Part shown: piece by piece, positions 1 to 8,165 of the stretch | Layout of the letters: the number at the start of each line of letters is the position of its first letter | How positions within the stretch are numbered: the stretch's first letter is position 1 | From: Bradyrhizobium sp. RD5-C2 | GTDB lineage: Bacteria > Pseudomonadota > Alphaproteobacteria > Rhizobiales > Xanthobacteraceae | Assembly: GCF_019972155.1 (NCBI RefSeq) | Contig: NZ_BOVL01000012.1 | Coordinates: 442,007 to 506,006, forward strand | DNA length: 64,000 bases | Direction of reading: 5' to 3' | Notes under the pieces: generated by a model | Told to the model about the DNA's origin: nothing | Seen by the model: only the letters and a program-made list of their open reading frames with translations | Database searches by the model: none | Program-made: the position numbers and the translations under genes

Positions 1-277
1 CCGTGGTCGGCGCGCTGACGGCCCAAGCGAGCTGGGTCGTCGCGGTGACGCCGAGGTCGACGCCGATCCGCTTCACGGTCGCAACATAAGGCTCGGGACG
101 GCGGCCGCCGCTCTGGAACACGCACTCGAGGCGGGCAACAGAGCCGACGACGAAGCCGACGTTCTCGCCGCCCTGGCATTGCAGAACCCCGGCCTGAACC
201 TGCTGGGGTGCCGCGTTGGCGGTGGCGAACGGCGCCAGCAACGCAAGCGCTGCAAGGGTGAGAGTCGAAAGTCGCAT
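1..277 (-). CDS. DUF992 family exported protein (partial, runs off the window)
   Basis: The reading frame starts at an ATG (277 downward) and stays open to the window edge, giving 92 residues of the N-terminal part. A signal peptide is clear: a short basic start, a Leu/Ala-rich core and an Ala-x-Ala cut site near residue 22. The mature part shows the pattern I associate with DUF992: a short strand ending in LQCQGG, then GFVVGS, LECVF, and a later GVDLGVT followed by AW-V. Function of the family is unknown; it is a small periplasmic protein common in rhizobia. The C-terminus is missing only because the window begins here. Confidence 0.75.
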   Translation of the reverse strand, partial: MRLSTLTLAALALLAPFATANAAPQQVQAGVLQCQGGENVGFVVGSVARLECVFQSGGRRPEPYVATVKRIGVDLGVTATTQLAWAVSAPTT

Positions 278-477
278 TATCTGTCTCCGCAAGGTGAACT
301 GAACTGAATTTGTGCGGCGGACAGAATGCAAGGGTCGTGTCCAAAACAAGGCAGTTCGCAAAGAGGCCGTAGAAACTTCCAGCGTGTGGCATCGATGTTC
401 GCACACACACGCGTGAGATGCGCGTGATGTGATTTGACTCACCAATTTTACCGCCCCGCGATCTCAGCACACAAACA

Positions 478-510
478 GAAACGCTCCCGCACCAGGTGCG
501 GGAGCGTTTC
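478..510. terminator. Perfect inverted repeat between aatA and the DUF992 gene
   Basis: Two 16-base arms (478-493 and 495-510) are exact reverse complements around a single base, so the hairpin has a long GC-rich stem. It lies 24 bases past the stop of the minus-strand aminotransferase gene. On the plus strand it is followed by a T-rich tail (TTGGTTTCTT). The minus-strand tail is weaker (CTGTTTGTGT). It most likely ends aatA transcription. Confidence 0.7.
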
Positions 511-533
511 TTGGTTTCTTAGTTCAGAACCAA

Positions 534-1736
534 TTACCGCAGATTACCGCAGAAGCGCTGGATGCGCTTGCACGCATCCTCGAGATCCGAGGTCTTGGTC
601 GCGTAGGAGATGCGGAACGCCGGTCCGAGACCGAACGCCGACCCCTGCACGACCGCGACGCCTTCGCTCTCGAGCAGCTCGGTGACGAACGCTTCGTCGT
701 TGTCGATCACCTTGCCCGACGGCGCCTTCTTGCCGATCGTGCCGGCGCAGGACGGATAGACGTAGAACGCGCCTTCCGGCCGCGGGCATTCGATGCCGTT
801 CGCCTGGTTGAGCATCGACACCACGAGGTCGCGGCGTTCCTTGAACACCTTGTTGTTCGCGGCGATGAAGTCCTGCGGACCGTTGAGCGCCTCGACCGAG
901 GCCCACTGCGCGATCGACGACGGGTTCGAGGTCGACTGCGACTGGATCGTCGCCATCGCCTTGATCAGCTGCGCCGGGCCACCAGCATAGCCGATGCGCC
1001 AGCCGGTCATGCAGTAGGCCTTCGACACGCCGTTCACGGTCAGCGTGCGCTCGTAGAGGCTCGGCTCGACCTGCGCCGCGGTGGTGAAGACGAAGTCGTC
1101 ATAGACGAGATGCTCGTACATGTCGTCGGTCATCACCCAGACATGCGGATGCTTGACCAGCACGTCGGTGATCGCCTTGAGCTCGCTCCCGGTATAGGCC
1201 GAGCCGGTCGGGTTCGACGGCGAGCACAGGATCACCCACTTGGTCTTCGGCGTGATCGCCTTCTCGAGATCTTCCGGGCGCAGCTTGAAGCCGCTCGACG
1301 CCGGGCAGATTACCGGCACCGACTCGCCGCCGGCGAGCGCAACCATCTCGGGATAGCTGACCCAATACGGCGCCGGGATGATCACCTCGTCGCCCGGATT
1401 GATGGTCGCCATCAGTGCATTGTAGAGCACCTGCTTGCCGCCGGTGCCGACGATGATCTGGTTCGGCTTGTAGGTCAGACCGTTCTCGCGCGAGAACTTG
1501 TTGATGATGGCTTCCTTGAGCTCCGGAATGCCGCCGACATCGGTGTACTTGGTCTTGCCGGCCTCGATCGCGTGGATCGCAGCCAGCTTGATGTTGGCGG
1601 GCGTGTCGAAGTCAGGCTCGCCGGCGCCGAGGCCGATGACGTTGCGGCCCGCGGCTTTCAGCGCGCGTGCTTTGTCCGTGACCGCGATCGTCGCGGACGG
1701 CTTCACACGGTCGAGCGCAGCGGACAGGAAGGCCAT
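534..1736 (-). CDS. aatA: Aspartate aminotransferase (class I fold, PLP-dependent)
   Basis: This 400-residue protein transfers the amino group between aspartate and 2-oxoglutarate using pyridoxal phosphate in the cytoplasm. Visible landmarks are the SPSNPTG cofactor loop (172-178), the Asp-Asp-x-Tyr segment near 204-207, the PLP-binding lysine in NGVSK (Lys239), and an FRISY arginine near 375 expected to hold the substrate carboxylate. The length matches the rhizobial/Thermus type (about 400). Two ATGs lie six bases apart; the second (1736) is chosen because the AGGAG box abuts the first and is correctly spaced from the second. It appears to be a single-gene unit with a strong hairpin after it. 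Specificity among aspartate-like substrates is inferred from family likeness. Confidence 0.93.
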   Translation of the reverse strand: MAFLSAALDRVKPSATIAVTDKARALKAAGRNVIGLGAGEPDFDTPANIKLAAIHAIEAGKTKYTDVGGIPELKEAIINKFSRENGLTYKPNQIIVGTGGKQVLYNALMATINPGDEVIIPAPYWVSYPEMVALAGGESVPVICPASSGFKLRPEDLEKAITPKTKWVILCSPSNPTGSAYTGSELKAITDVLVKHPHVWVMTDDMYEHLVYDDFVFTTAAQVEPSLYERTLTVNGVSKAYCMTGWRIGYAGGPAQLIKAMATIQSQSTSNPSSIAQWASVEALNGPQDFIAANNKVFKERRDLVVSMLNQANGIECPRPEGAFYVYPSCAGTIGKKAPSGKVIDNDEAFVTELLESEGVAVVQGSAFGLGPAFRISYATKTSDLEDACKRIQRFCGNLR

Positions 1737-1742
1737 TATCAT

Positions 1743-2379
1743 CTCCTGGCAAACGTCGTGAGCCGTTGGGCCACGACTTGATTTGAATGGGATCGCGGCA
1801 CCCTAGGCCTGTCGCCGCTGCATCGCAAGAAGCTTGGCGGCAAAGCACGAAAACTTTCCGGCATGGCTCGCAACATGCGCAATTTTCCGCAAGTTCCGGC
1901 CCCAAATGACTCATATCCGGCAAGCGCCGCTGTGGCCGCTCCAGCCTTGCCGGCGAGGCCTGCGGTCGCGTGCGCCAGCGCGAATTGCTCCGAGTACAAT
2001 TGCCGCGCGGCGCATGCCTGATGGTGCCGTCGGCGGGCGGTCCGTTGCAGCCACCGGTGGGCATATCGCGCGATCGGGATGGCGCGTTAACGTTTGTAAA
2101 TTGCCGCGGGCCGGCCACGGTATCGACCTCGACATCGATGGCACCGACCGACACCATGCACAGCGTCGCGCAGCCGTGATCCGAGTTGTTCTGCCGTGTT
2201 GATGGAATCGTTCTGCACGCGTGCAGTGCGGTAGACGTTTCGACTTTTCCACGTTCCAGGGCTTGCGACGCACCCCTGTCGGCATCATTGTTTAGCGGCG
2301 TTGCGGTGTGACAGGCCGCGCAACTTCCAAGCGTACCGTCTCTTGCAGCCGACTTCCTGATCGAGTGAACCACGACGCA
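1743..2379. other. 637-bp gap, no supported gene
   Basis: Several open frames cross this stretch on both strands, but none has a sensible protein-like composition together with a ribosome-binding site. The segment must hold the aatA promoter on the minus strand and the promoter of the GST gene on the plus strand. A locally AT-rich patch near 2,085-2,105 (GTTAACGTTTGTAAATT) is the only obvious promoter-like spot. Confidence 0.5.
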
Positions 2380-3033
2380 ATGTACAAGCTCTATTCGATG
2401 CAGCGCTCCGGCAACAGCTACAAGGTCCGGCTGGCGCTTGCGGTGCTGAACACGCCATACGAGGCGATCGAGATCGACATCCTGCGCGGCGAGAGCCGCA
2501 CCCCGGACTTCCTGGCCAAGAATCCGAGCGGCCAGGTGCCGTTGCTCGAGGTCGCCGACGGCCGCCATCTCGCCGAGTCCAACGCCATCCTCTGGTATGT
2601 CGCGATCGGCACGCCGCTGGCGCCGGAGTCGCGGATCGAGCGCGCCGAGGCGCTGCAATGGATGTTCTTCGAGCAGCACGCGCTGGAGCCGAATATCGGC
2701 GCCGCCTATTTCTGGCTGTCGCTGGTCAAGGGCGGGCGCGACCTGCAGACGCACGCGCTGGAGGACTGGATGGAGCGCGGCTACGCGGCGCTGCAGGTGA
2801 TGGAAAATCACCTCAAGGGCCACGCCTTTTTCGCGGCCGAACAATTCACGGTCGCCGACATTGCTCTCTACGGCTACACCCACGTCGCCGACCGCTGCGA
2901 CTTCGACCTGGCGACCTTCCCGTCGATCCGCGCCTGGCTGAAACGGGTCGAGCAGACCCCCGGATTTGTCTCGATGGATTGGCAGCCTGGTGCCGGGGCC
3001 GAGCCCCAGGCCCGCCTTGTGGCAGGCGTTTGA
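2380..3033 (+). CDS. Glutathione S-transferase family protein
   Basis: A 217-residue two-domain GST. The N-terminal thioredoxin-like half opens with YKLYSMQRSGNS, where the Ser-Gly-Asn-Ser segment holds the catalytic serine position. It continues through the NPSGQVPLLE turn with the cis-proline and the ESNAILWY segment that binds the glutamyl end of glutathione. The C-terminal half is all-helical and contains the FTVADIALYGY N-capping box near residues 152-162. It probably conjugates or reduces a small electrophile, but the substrate cannot be read. The start is the ATG closest to the domain; an upstream frame extension has no protein-like content. Confidence 0.88.
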   Translation: MYKLYSMQRSGNSYKVRLALAVLNTPYEAIEIDILRGESRTPDFLAKNPSGQVPLLEVADGRHLAESNAILWYVAIGTPLAPESRIERAEALQWMFFEQHALEPNIGAAYFWLSLVKGGRDLQTHALEDWMERGYAALQVMENHLKGHAFFAAEQFTVADIALYGYTHVADRCDFDLATFPSIRAWLKRVEQTPGFVSMDWQPGAGAEPQARLVAGV

Positions 3034-3213
3034 ACAACGGGGCCTGAATTCCGGGAATAGCAGGGAAACTGCCCAAATAACGGGCAAAACCCTCGTCGAG
3101 ACCGCATTTTCGCCGTTTTCGAGGGGCCTCGCCGCCGCAATGTTGCCGGTGACGCTGGGCAGATTCGCTCGGATGTCGCGAGTGATTCGCTCGCGGTCTG
3201 AGGGATTTCGACC

Positions 3214-3390
3214 ATGAAACGGTGGTCCGGCACGGCAGGCTTCCATGGCCGCCCTGCCCCAGTGGCATCATCCCGCCTGACGAACGCGATCGCCGCGTCG
3301 CTCGCGCTTGGCGCACTGACGCTGTGCCTCGTCGTCGCCGTGACGGTGCTGGCGAGCAACATCGGCATGGCGACATCGATCCCGGCGTAA
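3214..3390 (+). CDS. Small single-span membrane protein (58 aa)
   Basis: An ATG follows an AGGGATTTCGACC leader and opens 58 codons. A basic, proline-containing N-terminus of about 25 residues precedes one long hydrophobic helix (roughly residues 26-48, rich in Ala, Leu and Val). The sequence ends in a short polar tail. No family is recognised. It is followed by a second protein of the same kind 61 bases downstream, so both may be read from one promoter. Confidence 0.55.
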   Translation: MKRWSGTAGFHGRPAPVASSRLTNAIAASLALGALTLCLVVAVTVLASNIGMATSIPA

Positions 3391-3451
3391 CCCAGCGATT
3401 TCCTTTTGGCACCTGATCCGCGGCAAGGCGCGGGAGAGACAGCGGCGCGAC

Positions 3452-3610
3452 ATGATGAAGACCCCCGTGGGACTTGTGACTGTGACGCTGTCGGCGGCGA
3501 TCCTGCTTGCGGCTTCACTCCTGATCGTGACCGGTACGCAGGGCGAGGACCGCGCGCACCCGGCGCATGTCACAACGCCCGTCGCCAACAAGCAGGCTCC
3601 GCACCGCTAG
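3452..3610 (+). CDS. Small single-span or secreted protein (52 aa)
   Basis: Two adjacent ATGs (3452 and 3455) follow a GGGAGAGA sequence about 20 bases upstream. The protein has one N-terminal hydrophobic segment (about residues 5-27) and then a short hydrophilic tail rich in His, Pro and Gln. It could be an anchored or exported micro-protein. No family is recognised. It ends 22 bases before the stop of the convergent DUF486 gene. Confidence 0.5.
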   Translation: MMKTPVGLVTVTLSAAILLAASLLIVTGTQGEDRAHPAHVTTPVANKQAPHR

Positions 3611-3632
3611 CGCGCACTCCAGCGCAAGCGCG

Positions 3633-3986
3633 CTAGCTCCATTTGTGGAAGATGAAGAACGCGCCGGCGGCGATGAAGGCAAATCCGAGCGCGTGATTCC
3701 AGCCCAGCGGCTCCTTCAGATACAACACCGAGAAGCCGGCGAACACGACCAGCGTGATCACCTCCTGCATGGTCTTGAGCTGCGCCGCGCTGTAGACCTC
3801 GCTGCCCCAGCGATTGGCCGGCACCGCCAGCCAGTATTCGAAGAAGGCGATGCCCCAGCTCACCATGATGACGATCGGGAGCGAATGATCCTTGTACTTG
3901 AGATGGCCGTACCAGGCGAAGGTCATGAAGACGTTCGAGGCAAACAGCATCAGGATCGGCAGCAGCGAAGGCGAAATGGCGGGCAT
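3633..3986 (-). CDS. DUF486 / DMT-type small membrane protein
   Basis: A 117-residue protein with four hydrophobic helices, the size and pattern of the DUF486 branch of the drug/metabolite transporter superfamily. Typical motifs are ASNVFMTFAWYGHL in the first helix, SWGIAFFEYWLAVPANR in the second, and LKEPLGWNHALGF leading into the last helix. A start at 3986 follows AGAGGACATCG. It sits in the inner membrane; substrate and direction of transport are unknown for the family. Confidence 0.82.
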   Translation of the reverse strand: MPAISPSLLPILMLFASNVFMTFAWYGHLKYKDHSLPIVIMVSWGIAFFEYWLAVPANRWGSEVYSAAQLKTMQEVITLVVFAGFSVLYLKEPLGWNHALGFAFIAAGAFFIFHKWS

Positions 3987-4196
3987 CGATGTCCTCTTCA
4001 AGTAAAGCACGCGGTAACCCGCAGGCCCGGAACCGGGTTCCATCCCGATCTGCATATCATTTGATTTGAAAGCAGCGAAAGCTGGTTCGGCCCCCGCAAG
4101 GCCCGCTTAACGGTCGGGGCGGAAATCCCGGCGCCATTGCGGAGCTGTCGTCAAACTACCGCTTTATCGTTCGTTTGACAGATAGCGAGAACGCGC

Positions 4197-5012
4197 ATGC
4201 GGTTTGATTGGCGTGCAATTTCAGGTCCGGCCCTGACGGCGATCACGGCGCTCGCCGCCTTCCTGATCGATCGCCTCCTTGTCCCAGTCCCCAATCCGGC
4301 GCCGCTGTTCGTCTGCATCGTGGCGCTCGCCAGCTCGATCAGCGGCATCACCTCCGGGCTCGTCTCCGCCGCGATCGCGGTGGCCGCCTCGGCGCTGTTC
4401 TTCCTCGACCATCGCGCACTGCCCGGTTATGACGCGGCCGATGTCGCGCGGATGCTGATGCTGGCCGCGACCGCGGCCGGCACCGCCCTGATCACCGGAA
4501 TGCTGCGGCAGAAATGGATCGACGCGTTTGCCGCGGACCAGCAGAATCACGCCACCTCGGCGCGGCTCGCCGCAGCACTCGACCAGGTCGACATCGGCAT
4601 CGTGCTGCTCGATGCCGACACCCGCGCCGAATTCATCAACCGCGCCTTCCGCGAATATTTCGCGCTCTCCGATGCGCAGGCCGACAGCAAGCCGCCCTTC
4701 GTCGCGCTGATGTATCATGGCCGCGACACCGGCGCCTACGAATTGCCGGAAGACGAGCTGAGCGCGTTCATCGCCGAGCGCATCGCGATGATGCGCTCGG
4801 GCGATTCGACGCCAATCAACCTCAATCTCGCCGACGGCCAGGTGCTGCGCTTCAGCTGCACGGCGCTGCCGGACGGCGGCCGGATGCTGAGCTATACCCC
4901 GGTGACCGACCTCGTGCGGCACACCGACGATCCGACGAAGGCCGACGAATATCGCGCACAACGCGCCGGGCGCGAACGCCATCTGGCGCGGCTGCTGCGC
5001 GCCGCCGAGTGA
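4197..5012 (+). CDS. Membrane-anchored PAS-domain protein without a kinase domain
   Basis: A 271-residue protein. Residues 1-100 form about four hydrophobic helices, reminiscent of the DUF4118 membrane module of KdpD-like sensors. After a short linker, residues about 125-245 read as a PAS fold: LDQVDIGIVLLDADTRAEFINRAFREYF is a typical PAS start with the conserved Asn. No histidine kinase, GGDEF, EAL or HTH region follows, and the protein ends after a basic helical tail. It may sense a membrane-linked signal and pass it to a partner. It stands alone, with unrelated genes on both sides. Confidence 0.7.
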   Translation: MRFDWRAISGPALTAITALAAFLIDRLLVPVPNPAPLFVCIVALASSISGITSGLVSAAIAVAASALFFLDHRALPGYDAADVARMLMLAATAAGTALITGMLRQKWIDAFAADQQNHATSARLAAALDQVDIGIVLLDADTRAEFINRAFREYFALSDAQADSKPPFVALMYHGRDTGAYELPEDELSAFIAERIAMMRSGDSTPINLNLADGQVLRFSCTALPDGGRMLSYTPVTDLVRHTDDPTKADEYRAQRAGRERHLARLLRAAE

Positions 5013-5114
5013 GGCGCGACCACGTCGGCAATTGATCCCACGCGAGAGCGACGCTAGAACGGTCGCGAGCGATGCGCAGACATCGTGCAACGCGGGATCA
5101 TCCAAGGTTCGTTC

Positions 5115-5576
5115 ATGTCCGACGACGTCACCATCCGCTTCGTCACGCGCGACGATTACGCCCAATGGCTTCCGCTATGGGACGGCTACAACGCCTTCTA
5201 TGAACGTTCAGGACCGACCGCGCTCGCGCCCGAGATCACCGCGATGACGTGGCAGCGCTTCTTCGACGCCTACGAGCCGATGCATGCGCTGGTCGCCGAC
5301 GCCGGCGGCACGCTGCTCGGGCTGACGCACTATCTGTTTCACCGCTCGACCACGGCGATCGCGCCAACGTGCTATTTGCAGGATCTCTTCACGAGTGAGG
5401 CCGCGCGCGGCAAGGGCGTCGGCCGCGCCTTGATCAACGGCGTCTACGCACAGGCGAAACTCGTTGGATCGCCGCGCGTCTACTGGCAGACGCATGAGAC
5501 CAATCGCACCGCGATGCAGCTATATGACAAGGTCGCGGACAAGCCCGGCTTCGTCATCTATCGCAAGATCATCTGA
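5115..5576 (+). CDS. GNAT family N-acetyltransferase
   Basis: A 153-residue single GNAT domain. The acetyl-CoA loop is visible as the segment LQDLFTSEAARGKGVGRALI (about 93-112), matching the R/Q-x-x-G-x-G/A motif, and the later QTHETNRTAMQLYDKV stretch is the usual helix after the last strand. The acceptor amine cannot be predicted. An intrinsic terminator lies about 110 bases downstream. Confidence 0.85.
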   Translation: MSDDVTIRFVTRDDYAQWLPLWDGYNAFYERSGPTALAPEITAMTWQRFFDAYEPMHALVADAGGTLLGLTHYLFHRSTTAIAPTCYLQDLFTSEAARGKGVGRALINGVYAQAKLVGSPRVYWQTHETNRTAMQLYDKVADKPGFVIYRKII

Positions 5577-5688
5577 GCGCGCTTGCGCGGCCTGTGGATG
5601 GCATGGAGATGTCACCGGCGCGTTACAAAGCCCGGCTAGGCTTCCGCGTGCGTAAGATCAGGCCCCCCGTCTCAGATCTCGCGCCCCG

Positions 5689-5733
5689 AGCGGTCCCCGT
5701 CAGTCGCCGCGTCTGACCGGGACCGCTTTTTTT
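5689..5733 (+). terminator. Intrinsic terminator after the acetyltransferase gene
   Basis: A 15-base arm (5689-5703) pairs with 5713-5727 with one mismatch and is followed at once by a run of seven T residues. This is a textbook rho-independent terminator on the plus strand. Confidence 0.85.
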
Positions 5734-5851
5734 CGACATTGCCATGCGTGATAGGTGCCATGCGCGATCGGCGGTAGGGCCGCACCTTGCCGCCCCTTGG
5801 CATGCTTGTCACAATGCACCGCATCCCTCGCCTATCCCACAGGATTGTCTC

Positions 5852-6790
5852 ATGGAAATTCGTAATCTCGGCGGCTCCGGCCTGCGCGTGTCCGCGGTCG
5901 GCATCGGCTGCAACAATTTCGGCCAGCGCACCGATCTGGAAACCTCGCGCAAGGTGATCCACAAGGCGATCGATCTCGGCATCACCCTGTTCGACACCGC
6001 CGACATCTATGCGGGGATGGGCGGCTCGGAGACCGTGCTCGGCACCGTGCTGGGCGATCGCCGCAAGGACATCGTGCTCGCCACGAAATTCTCCAAGCCG
6101 ATGGCGACCGACGGCACCAAGCAGGGCGCCTCGCGGCGCTACATCATGTCCGCCGTCGAAGCGAGCCTCACCCGCCTGAAGACCGACTACATCGATCTTT
6201 ACCAGCAGCATGATTATGATCCGCTGACCCCGATCGACGAGACGCTGCGCGCGCTCGACGATCTCGTGCGCCAGGGCAAGGTGCGCTACATCGGCAACTC
6301 CAACTTCCCGGCATGGCGGATCGCGGAGGCCGAATACGTCGCGCGCGAGCTGAACGTGAACCGGTTCGTGTCCTGCCAGGACGAATACAGCCTCGTGGTG
6401 CGCGGCATCGAGAAGGACCTGTTGCCGGCGGCTCAAGCCTACAATCTCGGCCTGCTACCGTTCTTCCCGCTCGCCAGCGGACTGTTGACCGGCAAGTACC
6501 AGCGCGGCACTGCGGCGCCCGCCGACACCCGCTTCGCCAAGGCGCCGGCCTTGAAGGATCGCTACGTCACGCCGCGCAACGAGGACATCGTCGAGCAGCT
6601 GCAGGCCTTCGCGCAGGAGCGGGGCCACACCATGCTGGAGCTCGCCTTCTCCTGGCTCGCCGCCCGCCCGCAAATCGCAAGCGTCATCGCCGGCGCGACG
6701 CGTCCCGGGCAGATCGAGCAGAATGTCAAAGCGATCAGCTGGAAGCTGAGCGCGGAGGAGATGGCGGAGATCGACCGGATTACGAAGTAG
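5852..6790 (+). CDS. Aldo/keto reductase
   Basis: A 312-residue NAD(P)H-dependent oxidoreductase with a TIM-barrel fold. The catalytic tetrad is visible: Asp48 and Tyr53 in LFDTADIYAG, Lys79 in LATKFSKP, and His120 in YQQHDYDP. The C-terminal cofactor-binding loops are present too (the PLASGLLTGKY segment and a later IAGATRPGQIEQN segment that grips the NADP phosphate). The size and the CNNFGQR start suggest the YghZ/AKR14-like group acting on aldehydes or methylglyoxal. Substrate is inferred only. The ATG at 5852 begins the conserved EIRNLGGSGL strand. Confidence 0.9.
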   Translation: MEIRNLGGSGLRVSAVGIGCNNFGQRTDLETSRKVIHKAIDLGITLFDTADIYAGMGGSETVLGTVLGDRRKDIVLATKFSKPMATDGTKQGASRRYIMSAVEASLTRLKTDYIDLYQQHDYDPLTPIDETLRALDDLVRQGKVRYIGNSNFPAWRIAEAEYVARELNVNRFVSCQDEYSLVVRGIEKDLLPAAQAYNLGLLPFFPLASGLLTGKYQRGTAAPADTRFAKAPALKDRYVTPRNEDIVEQLQAFAQERGHTMLELAFSWLAARPQIASVIAGATRPGQIEQNVKAISWKLSAEEMAEIDRITK

Positions 6791-6798
6791 CCCTCGCT

Positions 6799-6920
6799 GT
6801 CGTCCCTGCGAAAGCAGGGACCCATAACCACAGGATTCGGTTGTTGCAGCGCGCTGTGGCCCCAGCATCGCGCAACGTTGAGCATTCGTGGTTATGGGTC
6901 CCGGCCTTCGCCGGGACGAC
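6799..6920. repeat. Palindromic intergenic repeat, family 1 (copy A)
   Basis: Outer arms GTCGTCCCTGCGAAAGC / GCCTTCGCCGGGACGAC and inner arms GGGACCCATAACCAC / GTGGTTATGGGTCCC form a long imperfect palindrome with a diverged core. The same arms recur at 24064-24199. It fills the gap between a plus-strand and a minus-strand gene, so it could also act as a bidirectional terminator. Confidence 0.8.
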
Positions 6921-6939
6921 ACCGTGGTTGTGGTGGGCG

Positions 6940-8163
6940 CTAAGCCACCAGCCCCTTCATTGGCTTCACCGGGGCGCTGTCCGGGAACACGGCATCGGCC
7001 AGCACGCGCTCGCCGAGGCCGAACTGGTCGTGCAGCACGCCCTTGATCACGGCGCGCAGGTCAGTGGTCGGGGCGAGGTCGCGAGCCTGGTAGAGATTGG
7101 CGGGCTTCAGGCCCGGCCAGTCGGTGATCATGCGGCCGCCGTTCACCGCGCCACCGGCGAGCAGCGCGATGGTGCCGGTGCCGTGGTCGGTGCCCTCGGT
7201 GCCGTTGATGCGCGCGGTGCGGCCGAACTCGGTGGCGACCACGATCACGGTGTCGCGCCAGCGCGCACCTAAGCCGCTCTGAAATTCCGCCAGCGCGCCG
7301 TCGAGGCCACCGAGCAGCTGCGCGAGCCGGCCGACCGGGCCACCTTCGTTGGCGTGGGTATCCCAGCCGTCGAAGGCGAGCGCACCGATCCGCGGTCCGT
7401 CATCGGCCGCCATCAACTTGGCGGCGCCGCGCGCCACCAGCCGCATCGCCGCGACGCCGCCACCGCCTGGCTGCGGCTTGATCTCGTTGCCCTGCGCCTG
7501 CTTCTCGAGCTGCAAGCCCTGCGTCAGCGCGCTCGCCAGCGTCGGATCGCGATGCTGGTAGAGATCGAGCAGCCGCATCGCGGTGTCATCGGCGGCCTGC
7601 GGCAGCGCAGTCGGCGCCCAGCCGACGGTCGGCGCTGCGCCGCGCAACACCAGCGGCGTGGTCGGGCCGACCGCGAGCGCGCTCGTCACCCGCTCGCCCT
7701 TCGGCAATGCTTCGAGTGCGCGGTTGAGCCAGCCGGACTGCACCCGGCCGGGACCGGGGAAGCCGCTCTCCAGCACGTCCTGGCCGTCGAAATGCGAACG
7801 ATCGCGATAGGAGGTCGCAACCGCATGAACCACCGCCGCTTGCTTGGCGCGATACATCCGCGAAAATTCCGGCATCGCCGGATGCAGGCCGAAGAACGGA
7901 TCGAGCATCACCGCCGCGTTCGGCCCATCGGCCTTCAATGCGATCGCGCCGTGCAGGCCGGCATAATCGGGGTCGCCGATCGGCGCTACGGTGGCAAGAC
8001 CATCGAGCGCACCGCGTAGAATGATGGTGACGAAGCGCGGATCACGGCCATCGGCCGCGCGCGCGAATTTCGGCAAATAGGCCCAGGCGGCAAAGGAGGC
8101 ACCGCCGAGCAGCAGCGCGCGCCGCGACGTCGCCTGCAGCATCAGGCTCTCGGAGCAATCCAT
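6940..8163 (-). CDS. DUF1501 family exported protein
   Basis: A 407-residue protein with a Tat-like leader (Ser-Arg-Arg followed by a hydrophobic stretch ending Ala-Arg-Ala near residue 36). The body carries DUF1501 landmarks: FVTIILRGALDGL, HAVATSYRDRSHFDGQD, AFDGWDTHANEG, and VATEFGRTARINGTEGTDHGT, the last with metal-binding-type Asp/His residues as in the alkaline phosphatase/sulfatase superfamily. It lies two bases after the stop of a DUF1800 gene, the usual partner of this family. The role is unknown; a periplasmic or surface hydrolase is an inference. An AGAGGAG box sits six bases before the start. Confidence 0.85.
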   Translation of the reverse strand: MDCSESLMLQATSRRALLLGGASFAAWAYLPKFARAADGRDPRFVTIILRGALDGLATVAPIGDPDYAGLHGAIALKADGPNAAVMLDPFFGLHPAMPEFSRMYRAKQAAVVHAVATSYRDRSHFDGQDVLESGFPGPGRVQSGWLNRALEALPKGERVTSALAVGPTTPLVLRGAAPTVGWAPTALPQAADDTAMRLLDLYQHRDPTLASALTQGLQLEKQAQGNEIKPQPGGGGVAAMRLVARGAAKLMAADDGPRIGALAFDGWDTHANEGGPVGRLAQLLGGLDGALAEFQSGLGARWRDTVIVVATEFGRTARINGTEGTDHGTGTIALLAGGAVNGGRMITDWPGLKPANLYQARDLAPTTDLRAVIKGVLHDQFGLGERVLADAVFPDSAPVKPMKGLVA

Positions 8164-8165
8164 GA

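Noticed and set aside
1612..3246. A 544-codon open frame on the minus strand opposite the GST gene
   Set aside because: It runs antisense through the well-supported GST and across non-coding sequence, and its composition (Arg, Ala, Pro, Gly rich) is that of an antisense frame in GC-rich DNA.
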